Notes under the pieces: generated by a model
Told to the model about the DNA's origin: nothing
Seen by the model: the letters and a program-made list of their open reading frames with translations, nothing else
The model's database searches: none
NCBI RefSeq assembly: GCF_032854445.1
Contig: NC_088307.1
Span: 21,342,017-21,406,016, forward strand
Length of the DNA stretch: 64,000 nucleotides
Direction of reading: 5' to 3'
Source of the DNA: Liolophura sinensis
Lineage: Eukaryota > Mollusca > Polyplacophora > Chitonida > Chitonidae
Part shown: positions 29,201 through 41,200 of the stretch, in pieces
Layout: each line of letters opens with the position of its first letter
How positions within the stretch are numbered: the first letter of the stretch is position 1
Program-made: the position numbers and the translations under genes

Positions 29201-32200
29201 TCCTCCATGTATCTGTGCACGATGCTAAAACAGTCAGTCTCAGATATTTCACAGGCACAAAATCTCATTAAATAAAATCCAACTGGAAAAACGAAAGCTT
29301 TAGTACCAAAAACAACATATAATGACAAATATGTGCCCCTAAAAATGCTGCAATTTTGGGAGCAAAATCTTTGATCATTTACCCAAATGATAAATGTACT
29401 ACATTTATATGGGGAAACTATGCCTAAATAACTGGCCCATTTTTCTGATTCTGACAGGTCTATTGAGTTTAGAAAGGTGTTTTGAGGTTTGCTTGGAAAA
29501 TGGGATGATATTTTACAGGAAATTGTAAGATTCAGCACTAAAATCTAAAATTTATGACCTTTATTTGTTTCTAAAAATACACACACGAAATTTGCTCTCA
29601 GCAGCTAGGTAGGTTCAATCTTATCCAACAAACTGTCATCCCACTGTACACTGTTGTATTAAAATATCTTTGCATGTGTGTGCATGTTAGTGTATGCCGA
29701 TGTGTACATGTATAAATATATATATTTAAAGCCAGAAACATAGTTTTCCCTGTTGCTTTATTTTTTCTGTTACCAATCAACTTGTATTCAGTGTTTGCTG
29801 TAAACATTATCCTATGTGGAGAGACATATAGGCTCACCCTGTTCGTTAGTCCTGTTCATTTGTTTGAACAAAATTCTACCCTAAGGAAGGAAACACTTCT
29901 GAACAACCTGTCCCCAGGGGGTCAGGATATTGCTAGCTGGCTCACCTTGCATGGGACTCCTCCCTCTCTTCATAGTACACACTACAGCCCTGGGGTGAAT
30001 GGTTGCTATGGTTCTGCATCGTTTTGATGTTAGGGTTCACATTCTCCAGGTGACGTGACGGGATGCTCATACTCCTGCAAGAAAATGATTGAACTGGTGG
30101 ATTAAATGTTTGATTGACTGGTACATTATGGCACAGATGATTTAGTCACTTGTCAGACCTTGAGAATTTCATGTTATTGATCGACTGTTTGACAAATACA
30201 TGTTGACTGAGTACATGTTGATCAAATGATTGGATTGGTGGGTTACATGATTGATTGACTGGTACATGATGGCACAGATGATTGGCCAGATGTTAGACCG
30301 CGAGAATTTCATATTATTGACTGACTGGTTGACAGATACATGTTGGCAGTTCTAATGATATGATTGGTGGATTAAACGATTGACAAGTACATAATGGCAC
30401 AGCTGATTTAATCACTTGTTAGACCTTGAGAATTTCATGTTATTGATCGACTGGTTGACACATACATGTTGGCAGTTCTAATGATATGATTGGCGGATTA
30501 CATGATTGACAAATACACAATGGCACAGCTCATTGGTCACTTGTTAGACCTTGACAATTTCATGTTATTGACTGACTGGTTGACAGATACATGTTGGCAG
30601 TTCTGATGATATGATTGGTGGATTGCATGATTGACAAGTACATAATGGCACAGATGATTTAGTCACTTGTTAGACCTTGACAATTTCATGTTATTGACTG
30701 ACTGGTTGACAGATACATGTTGGCAGTTCTGATGATTGGATTGGTGGATTGCATGACTGACAAGTACATAATGGCACAGCTGATTTAATCACTTGTTAGA
30801 CCTTGAGAATTTCATGTTATTGATCGACTGGTTGACACATACATGTTGGCAGTTCTAATGATATGATTGGCGGATTACATGATTGACAAGTACATAATGG
30901 CACAGCTGATTGGTCACTTGTTAGACCTTGACAATTTCATGTTATTGACTGACTGGTTGACAGATACACGTTGGCAGTTCTAATGATATGATTGGTGGAT
31001 TACATGATTGACAAGTACATAATGGCACAGCTCATTGGTCACTTGTTAGACCTTGGGAATTTCATGTTATTGATCAACTGGTTGACAGATACATGTTGGC
31101 AGTTCTGATGATATGATTGGTGGATTACATGATTGACAAGTACATAATGGCACAGCTGATTGGTCACTTGTTAGACCTTGAAAATTTCATGTTATTGATC
31201 GACTGGCTGACTGACACATGTTGGCAGTTTTGATGAATGACTAGTTGATCAAATGGTTAAGATGCTTTGTTACACCTGCACTCAACAATTAAGTCAGTAT
31301 ATTAAAGGGTAAGGCAGCACCTGGATAAAACATATGTCAAACGAAAGCAGCATGCTCAAGCTTTCTAAAAAATATCATACTTTATTTTTTCGATGAGATT
31401 TCGCCGAAAAAATGACAAAATTACAACATTGGGCAAATTTATTGCTCATGTGAATTGCGGCAGCCATCTCGATAATTTTATTCAATCAAACGCACTGCTA
31501 AAAAACTGTGCGACATAAACTGTGAGATAGCCTTTACCCATTCACTCCATGAAGTGACACAACACCACAGAACAACTAAGTAAGACATTCTCAGTTTGAG
31601 ATTACTCGTTATCTCACCTGGTGTAGGATTCACACGAGGTAATCAGGGCTCTCATGGAAACTGACAGGTTGTTGATATTGGTGATTTCATGTCTGGCGGC
31701 TACAGGGCTGTCCAGTCGTGATGTGTGTTTCTTCAGATACTGTAAATACCGTGGCATTACGACCTCTAAAACTGTCTGTTAAATCAGAAAAAACAAAACA
31801 CTCAGCATGTGAATTAAATCCCCAAATATGACAAAAGATACGGTTCAATAAGCATAACAAAGACGTAAATGCATTTCCAAGCAATTCTAACACACACTGT
31901 AGTTGTCAGTCTTTACAGTGGTATCTTTACTTTCACAGACATGCATTTACTTTTCATTATTATGATGATGACTGAGATCTTATTACCGTCACATTTTTTT
32001 GCTACTTATGCCCTCACAATGAATATTCAAACACGGCACAACTCCTTCAACACAGGCTTGCTAAACCTGCACATTTTTCAATTCCTTCAAATCCTAAGCT
32101 AGGTAATCAGCTTTCATGAAGCAAATCCGGAAACTCAAACCTGAGATAGATTTATTTTAATAATTCGATGTGATTTATTGTCGAGTCTTCTTGCTAGACA

Positions 32201-35200
32201 ATTTCTACAACATTTGTCATAAGTAACCCTTTGTCACCTGTAGAAAGTTAACTTACACAAACAGAAGCTAACAGAATGGAATGATGTCTGAGTTTCCTAA
32301 TGTTTTCTCTGTTTCCTAGTGGAATTTAAACACTGCTTTTCACATCTTTTGAAAACGGATTTGTCAGTTTAATAGTTGGTCTGATTACCTTTACTTTTAC
32401 CAATATTTCAGTCAATATCATACGCGTGGCCGGAACCTCATACGAACATAAAAGCAGGCCGAACCTCATACCAACATATTTACTGAAACAGTGACAACCA
32501 GTATTTGTTTGCCTCGTCTCCAAAACACACTCATTCAGTTCTTCTTATGTATTCACCTTGTATCATTACAGCCATACCACCTACAAATCAGCCTTATGCA
32601 TATCATAATGTTATTAGTATACACTGGCTTGAAAATTGTTAATGTGAAATCAGTATCAGGTACACCCCAGGGGAGACACCAGTGACTAAGGGGAGACAAT
32701 TGTGACTAAGGGGAGACAACTCACCAACATCTGCACCGCTCTTGCAGAGTCTGGGGCATATGCAACCACTGTCACACACATATTGATCACGTCTATCATT
32801 GTTATGGTGCCAGGGTCATCCTCATAGCAGAAATCCTAAGATACAACAAAATAATGGATGAATATATATCAACATGAAGAATATCACAAATAAATCAAAT
32901 CTGAATGAAAAAGACAACAAGTTTTTTATGACAAAAATTTCACACAAACAGTGCACCAAGTTAAGAGTATGCACTACATTGTTTTGGGCGCAAGCTTAGT
33001 TGCACCATTCCGTCTTTTCCCCAACAGAGTTGTTTTACAGCTATGATTGTTTGACGTCATCACTGCCAGCTACTTAATTTCCAGACAGACCACCCGGTCC
33101 TTCAGAAAAACTGTACCTTAAAACTATTTTTAGCACCCCAAAAAAACAGAAGGTTGAAATTATTTTGCATTCTTATATGTTATTGCTCATCCAAAACTGC
33201 ATATTAAAAAAAAAACAAACAAATAAAAACAATAAAAAAACAACAAAAATGAAGACTGTACCAAGGCTCGTAGGGGTTTCTCTCCATCCACCAGATCCAA
33301 AATGTCCAGCTCATCCGGGATATCCTGCTCCAAATCCAGTAGTAACTGGAATAAACAGTCCGGCTGCACCTTTAAAGACAGGGGATACATTCTATTTATT
33401 TATTTATTTGTTCAGTTCTTGGTCCAGTTTCTTACCTGAACCTATCAGGTGGATGAATCAATCAAGAATTAAACGAAATGTGTCACTTGAAAAATGGTAG
33501 ACTTCGGATGAAATACACTACGATGTAGGCAACTGATTTGTGCAAAATACCCACAAATCAGACAACCAAATATTGCAACAAATTTACCTCATGTTTTCAA
33601 ATCTTTCACAACACAGCCATCAGGTTCTAATATGTGTTGAGGCCACCAGCATGATCAATCCTCACCAATGCGGTCACTGTGAGTTCAAGTCCAGCTCATG
33701 CTGGCTTCCTCTCCGGCCGTATGTGGGAAGGTCTGCAGCAACCTGCGGATGGCCATGGGTTTCCCCTGGGCTCTGCCCAGTTTCCACCCACCATAATGCT
33801 GGTCGCATTACGTCAAATAATCAAATAAATAAACATCAAATAAATAAATAAATGATCAATCCTAGAATACCTCATCCATTCGAATTGAACATGTATCAAT
33901 GAACACTTACTCTGTTCATGTTCATCATCCCAGTCACATGACTGTTCATGTCCAGGATGGGGGCCACAGCACCGAACATCTGAAACGGGAATTTGTGTGG
34001 TTATCTGGTGCTTTATCACTGATGCACTTTCTTAAACAGCTACTTATCGCACATTATTCTGGGAAGCCCATCAAAATATTAATATCTGATATGCTTGAAG
34101 TAGATAGAAGTCTGTCCTGATTCAATGTATTTCAAATATGGAATCAAATTTCCAGAAATTAATTCTACTAAAATTCTGACATGAATTTGCTAAAACTTAC
34201 ATTCAACTTCCTAACGATTTTGATTAAAATTCTGTATTTGATTAAAATTACACTTGAAAAAAAAAACATTTCTTTTGAAATTTCTACTTAAAATTTCACA
34301 AAATTTTGACTTAAAAATTTCTAACCTGTAGAACACAGGGCTTTCTGTGTAGCAAGTAGAACTGTTTACAAACAAACGCGATGGCTTTAGACAGAACTGT
34401 GTTTGGCCGATTGTTACTGAACACTCTAAATGTTACCTGTACAGCTCACCTGTAGAACAAAGGGCTTTCTGTGCAACAGGTAGAACAAATGTGATGGCTT
34501 TAGACAGAACTGTGTTTGGCCGATTGTTACTGAACACTCTAAATGTTACCTGTACAACTCACCTGTAGAACAAAGGGCTTTCTATGCAGCAGGTAGAACT
34601 GTTTACACACAAATGTGATGGCTTTAGACAGAACTGTGTTTGGCCGATTGTTACTGAACACTCTAAATGTTACCTGTATAACTCACCTGTAGAACAAAGG
34701 TCATTTGGTTGACTGTTACTGAACACTCTAAATGTTACCTGTACAACTCACGTGTAGAACAAAGGGCTTTCTATGCAGCAGGTAGAACTGTTTACACACA
34801 AATGTGATGGCTTTAGACAGAACTGTGTTTGGCCGATTGTTACTGAACACTCTAAATGTTACCTGTACAACTCACCTGTAGAACAAAGGGCTTTCTATGC
34901 AGCAGGTAGAACTGTTTACACACAAATGTGATGGCTTTAGACAGAACTGTGTTTGGCTGGTTGTTGCTGTACACTCTCAGTAAGGTAGGCACCAGGTACA
35001 GGTAACTGAAAATAGATTAGAGTTCACCGCTGTTTAGCTCTGATTTATGTACATGAAATGAAATAAGCCCAAAACAGGTCCAAATTCAGTAAAATCTGTA
35101 CAATTGAACATAAAACACACATTACAATGCACAGGCATTGCTCTCACTGATTCTTAATGTATTTACTGGCTACACACTCCTTGTTACACAATATGTTTGA

Positions 35201-38200
35201 AGTGTTTCCTACTCGCCCATTGATGACAAACGCGTTTGAAGTGTTTCCTACTCACCCATTGATGACAAACGCGTTTGAAGTGTTTCCTCCTCGCCCATTG
35301 ATGACAAACGTGTTTGAAGTGTTTCCTCCTCGCCCATTGAGGACAAATGTGTTTGAAGTGATTCCTACTCACCCATTGATGACAAACGGATTTGAAGTGT
35401 TTCCTACTCACCCATTGATGACAAACGGGTTTGAAGTGTTTCCTACTCGCCCATTAATGACAAACGTGTTTGAAGTGTTTCCTACTCACTCACTGATGAC
35501 AAACGTGTTGGAAGTGTTTCCTACTCACCCACTGATGACAAACCTGTTTGAAGTGTTTCCTGCTCACCAGTTGGTGACAATTACATGTTTGAAGAGTTTC
35601 CTACTTACCAGTTAGTAACAAACACATGTTAAAAGTGTTTCCTACTCACCCACTGATGATAAACGTGTTTGAACTGTTTCCTACTTACCCATTGATGACA
35701 AAAGTGTTTGAAGTGTTTCTTACTCGCCCATTGATGACAAACGTGTTTGACGTGTTTCCTACTCACCCATTGATGACAAACGTGTTTGAAGTGTTTCCTA
35801 CTTACCAATTAGTAACAAACACATGTATAAAGTGTTTCGTACTCACCCATTGGTGGCAAACACGTGTTTGAAGTGTTTTGAGGCATTGATCAGTATGCCC
35901 AGACACACCCTCAAGATTGCTGTATCCTCAGAGTGCAGGATGATCGTCCCGTTGATCACGTTTAGGAAGAGCGGGAGATCCTGTGATCTTGTCAGCGTGT
36001 CCGACATTGATGTGAACAACGCACGCATCAGCTGAGGACACATGGACAAAATATGAATTTTTGGTATTAAACAAACAGAAAATGAAATTCGGAAGAATTA
36101 CTGGGAAAAGTGAATTTTACGCCGTACTCAAGAATATTTCGCTTATACATGTACGACAGTGGGGAGTATTTTGGAACTGGAGGGAATCTGACAGAGCCCG
36201 TGGGTTAATCCACAACCATCCGCAGTGTGCAGGAAGTCCTTCTCACCTACCACTGGAGAGGAAGCCAGCATGAGCTGGTCTTGAACACAAAGTGACTGCA
36301 ATTGCGGCTCTTATAATTCATCTACTGCATTCTTTTACGTGTAAATGTAAGGAACAATATATGCATGTATGACTTCCTGGCAAAAAGCTAGGCACAGGCC
36401 TGACACATGCAATTCGATTGGTGAAAGGATTAGGGGAGTAATCAGATCAAAGTCTCTTGTTGATAAAGGAAAAAAAAAGTCCTACAGTGTAATGTGACTT
36501 GTCAAAAATGTTGTTGGTTCTCATTTAATACAGATCAACTATCTCACCTCTGTTCCGGAAATACAAATACAAAATCCAGGAACTTCTTAAGTTCACAAGC
36601 ACTCAGCTACTCAACTTTTATCCATTGTCTTTTCTGCATAACTTTCTGCGAAATTGTTTTCTCAGATGCCTATATTATAGTAAATGTGAATGAAAAGCAG
36701 GCGCCTAACATTTCTGACATGTCACCTGGTACAGCAGGACTGTTTTCACCTTCAGTGACAAAAGACTTCCTTGCTAAGGATATACACAAAATGTACAAGA
36801 TCTTTATAAATAGTGGTTCACTTCGTAGTTTAAAAGTGAAAGTGAAGTTAACATACCTTGACCCAGACATACTTATGTAAAGTGTCCATCCCAAAGAGTT
36901 CCTGTGGGCAAAAAAAAACGAAATTAACACTCAATTTTTTACTTGCAGCTACAGTGCCTCCCCCTATTACACCAACATGTGGGAAGGTCTTCCAGCAACC
37001 TGTGGATGGTCGTGGGTTTCCCCCGGGCTCTGCCCAGTTTCCTCCCCCCATAACGCTGGCCGCCGTCGTATAAGTGCAACATTCTTGAGTACGGCGTAAA
37101 ACACCAATCAAATAAATAAATAAATATTACACCAACACTGTCCAATAAACAGCACAGTTTTATCAAAAGTGATGTACACATTTCCCAGCTAACAGTATGC
37201 AGGGCTAGCCGAACAGTATTTTAACAACTGATCCCTACACTTGTATAATAATAACTTGTATGATAATTAATCAGGGCTCTCCAGTAGTAATAATTAATCT
37301 GAGTCAGGGCTTTACAGTAGTGATAATCAGAGCCAGCCCTTTCCAGCAGTGATAATTATTCAGTCAGGGCTTTCCAGTAGTGATCATTAATATGAGTCAG
37401 GGCTTTCCAGTAGTGATAATTAATCAGTCAGGGCTTTCCAGTAGTGATAATCAGAGCCAGCCCTTTCCAGCAGTGATAATTATTTAGTCAGGGCTTTCCA
37501 ATAGTGATAATTAATATGAGTCAGGGCTTTCCAGTAGTGATAATGATTCAGTCAGGGCTTTCCAATAGTGATAATTAATATGAGTCAGGGATTTTCAGTA
37601 GTGATAATTAATCAGTCAACGCTTTCCAGTAGTGATAATCAGAGCCAGCGCTTTCCAGTAGTGATAATTAATCAGGGTCAGGGCTTTCCAATACTGATAA
37701 TTAATATGAGTCGGGGCTTTTCAGTAGTGATAATTAATCAGAGTCAGGGCTTTCCAGTAGAGATAATCAATCAGTCAGCGCTTTCCAGTAGTGATAATCA
37801 GAGCCAGCGCTTTCCAGTAGTGATAATTAATAAGAGTCAGGGCTTTTCAGTAGTGATAATTAATCAGTCAGAGCTTTCCAGTAGAGATAATCAATCAGTC
37901 AGCGCTTTCCAGTAGTGATAATTAATCAGAGCCAGCGCTTTCCAGTAGTGATAATTAATCAGGGTCAGGGCTTTCCAATACTGATAATTAATATGAGTCG
38001 GGGCTTTTCAGTAGTGATAATTAATCAGAGTCAGGGCTTTCCAATAGTGATAATTAATCAGAGTCCGGGCTTTCCAGTAGTGATAATTTATCAGGGTCAG
38101 GGCTTTCCAGTAGTGATACATTATCAGAGTCAGGGCTTTCCAGTAGTAACGTCCCTATGTGCTGTGATGTTCTCTATTTACGGCAGAGTGGGGCAAATGA

Positions 38201-41200
38201 ATGCATTTTAATATGGGCGGATATCTACAAGAATTCAGACTATCAATAAGCCTTTGATTTTATTACCTGAAATTTTTAGACGATTCACAAGGTAATCAAT
38301 GTTATGTTTTGAGGATAATTTTGTAATTATTCTTTTTTTGCATGTTTGCAAGATGTTTATTCAACCAAAGTCTGAGGGTATTATTCTGTGTAGGCTGATA
38401 AAATTATACTTTTTGTGAAGCCCTGAAATTGGACATTCCAACCAATGTCGATTTGCCTCCAAAATCAAATTAAAACCATGCATAAATTGTGCTGAAAGTT
38501 ACTCTTTTATATGCCAAAAAGGTTGAGGGCTTAGGGTACTCTGTATACTCGCCCTTGTCAAAATGCAGCCATTTGTCACATCATGCCATAAAATGACTAC
38601 CTTAATTCTTCAATCAGAGAGAGCTGTGTTGTACAGAAATAATTTGTACACTGTAATGATCTTTTTTTTTTATTTGATCGATATTTTATGCCATACTCAA
38701 GAATATTTCACTAATACGGCGGCGGCTAGCCTTATGGTGGGTGGGCACCGCGCAAAGCTTGGGGGAAAGACATCAACATGCGCAGGTTGCTGGCCACTTT
38801 TATGAAGCTTACATCTTTACTGACACAAACATAGTAACTGTATGCATGAATTCCACTGAAAATAGTGCTTTAGAGGTTGAAAATGTTGAATATTTACAGT
38901 ATGTCACTTCACAGAGGGATGTCACAGTCACATTGACACCATGTCTTGAAATCTCTGTATTAGCAACTCCCAGGCTAGATTTAATTATGATGAGCAGCTA
39001 TAGAATTTCATTTCCAATATGAAATGTAGTTTTCTATTTTATTTGCCGAATGTGGTAATATATACCCATTATTGTAGGTTCTTGCAGCAAACAATGAATA
39101 GTATTTCACACACCATCTACATGTATCTGCCAAAAAATGAATACCTTTCCCCAATGTCCATCATACAGTCCAAACTCCGCCTCTAACGCCTTTCTCGGAA
39201 ACGATGGTAGCTTCATGAACTCTTCCAGCAGGAAGGCCACATGAGTCTGAATCTACAAAAAAGACTGAGTGAGTGAGTACTTGGGGTTTAACGTCATACT
39301 TAACAATTTTTTCAGTCAGATGACGACAATGGAATCCTTAAAGTGCATGTAATGTGCCTCCTTAGTACTAGACGGATTTTCACCACTCTTTTATCTAGTG
39401 CTGCTTCACTGAGACACCTTACCGAAGGCAAGTGAGACGCCCTGCCCGAGCCATTATACTGATACGGGTCAACCAGTCGTTGCACTATCCCCATCATGCT
39501 GAACGCCAAGCGAGGAAGTTACAACTTTCTTTTTTAAGGTCTTAGGTGTAACTTGATCCAGGATTGACCCTGGACCTACTGCTCCCGAAGCAAAAAAAAA
39601 GAGCAATCACAAATTCTATGAATGTATGAAAGGAAAACACTATTTGCCAGTAAAACTCCCAACAATATCACAAAGTTCACAATCATTTCTTTTGCTTTAT
39701 GGCGCATTCATATGGTGACAGGGAAGTTATTGTGGGTTTGCCATTTTAACAATGTGATGGTAACAGACATGATAGGTCAAGGACACAGAATTTTCACGAA
39801 TGTTGTTTAAGTTTTACTTGATTGTAAAATTTAATGCTGACATCTTCAAGGTCGAGCCAAGATAGCTCCACTATGTACACAGACATGTATGTTTCGACTT
39901 CATAAGCATACAATGCATCTTCCAGCATATGGATCTGTAGTATTTTCTGCAAAGTCTAAACTCTTAAACTGTAATCTATTGCCTTCTGTTGCCTTGCAGT
40001 ATTCTTTAGGAAGATGCCTAATTCATCTGGCAGTTCACATGAGACAAAACGGTTCATTTACTCTGAGTAAGGGGGCCTCCGTGGTTCAGTTGGTTAGCGT
40101 GCTAGCGCAGTGTAATGACGGAGGAGTCTCTCACCAATGCATCCGATGTGAGTTAAAGTCCAGCTCATGCTGGCTTCCTCTGCGCTCGTATGTGGGAAGG
40201 TCTGCAAGCAGCCTGTGGATGGTCGTGGGTTTCCCCCGGGCACTGCCCGATTTCCTTCCACCATAATTCTGGCCGCCGCCGTATAAGTGAAATATTCTTG
40301 AGTATGGCGTAAAATCAGCCAATCAAATAATTAATAAATAAATACTTTGAGAATTTCTGAAAATGTCCGTGGATTGCTTAAGATATGGTAAGTATATTCT
40401 TATAAAGCTTACACACCTGTTTTTGCAAAGCTTACCTGATGTGCCGGGGTACTCTGCAAGATCTGGGTGGTGAACATCACTTTACCTGTCTCTACAAACT
40501 TCATGGTAAAGGCCTACAACACAGAAAAAATTATATTAAAATAGAATTAAAAATATCAAAATTTAAGTTCCATATCCTATCATTTCCCTAGTCTTTCCCC
40601 CATTTAGCCAGTCTTCGTGTTTTTTTCTGAAAGATTCTTCCCTTAACCCCTTAATTATGACACATGTGGCAAGATACATTAGATTTTGCCTAAGTTTAAC
40701 CTAAGAGAGAAAAATTGGAGTTGCATCATGGTTAATCCATTTAGTTGCATGTCAGTTTAAAATTCTGACATTTATCCTAATTCCTCTACCATTTTGCATA
40801 TCCAAGAGCAATTTTCATGATTATTCATGCACCTTTCAAATTTGATTTGGACAACAAAACTGCACTGGTTTACTTGGCCAATATCAGGCAGTCTGCAAAA
40901 GTAGCATTCTATCAGCCTTACGCAGAAATATGCCCTCACAATATGCTTGAAAAAAAACATTTCGCATACATGTGAAAAGGTTGAAGAATTAAAGTAATCA
41001 GCGTCATTTTTATTTTGTTCGTGATGTGCTTGTTCCTGCTTCCTTTGCTTTCCTTCTGTACACAACCCCGCCCTCACCTGTTTCTGCAGAGCCTTGGAGG
41101 CGTCCTCCGGGTTCATGTGAACCAGGCTCAGCTGAGGGTAGAAGTTACGACGGAAATAGTAAAAGTCCCTCACGTAGGAGTTCATGTTGTGCATCTGATC

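Noticed and set aside
35157-35871. Plus-strand ORFs of FEVFPTHPLMTN-type repeats
   Set aside because: The 39-bp array read on the wrong strand; its true origin is the end of exon 20 on the minus strand.
36494-36880. 128-codon plus-strand ORF
   Set aside because: It overlaps UNC80 exon 19 on the other strand, has no domain, and lies in repeat-bearing intron.
37225-38150. CRISPR-like array
   Set aside because: Units are contiguous with no unique spacers, in a eukaryotic intron. The same applies to the other tandem arrays here.
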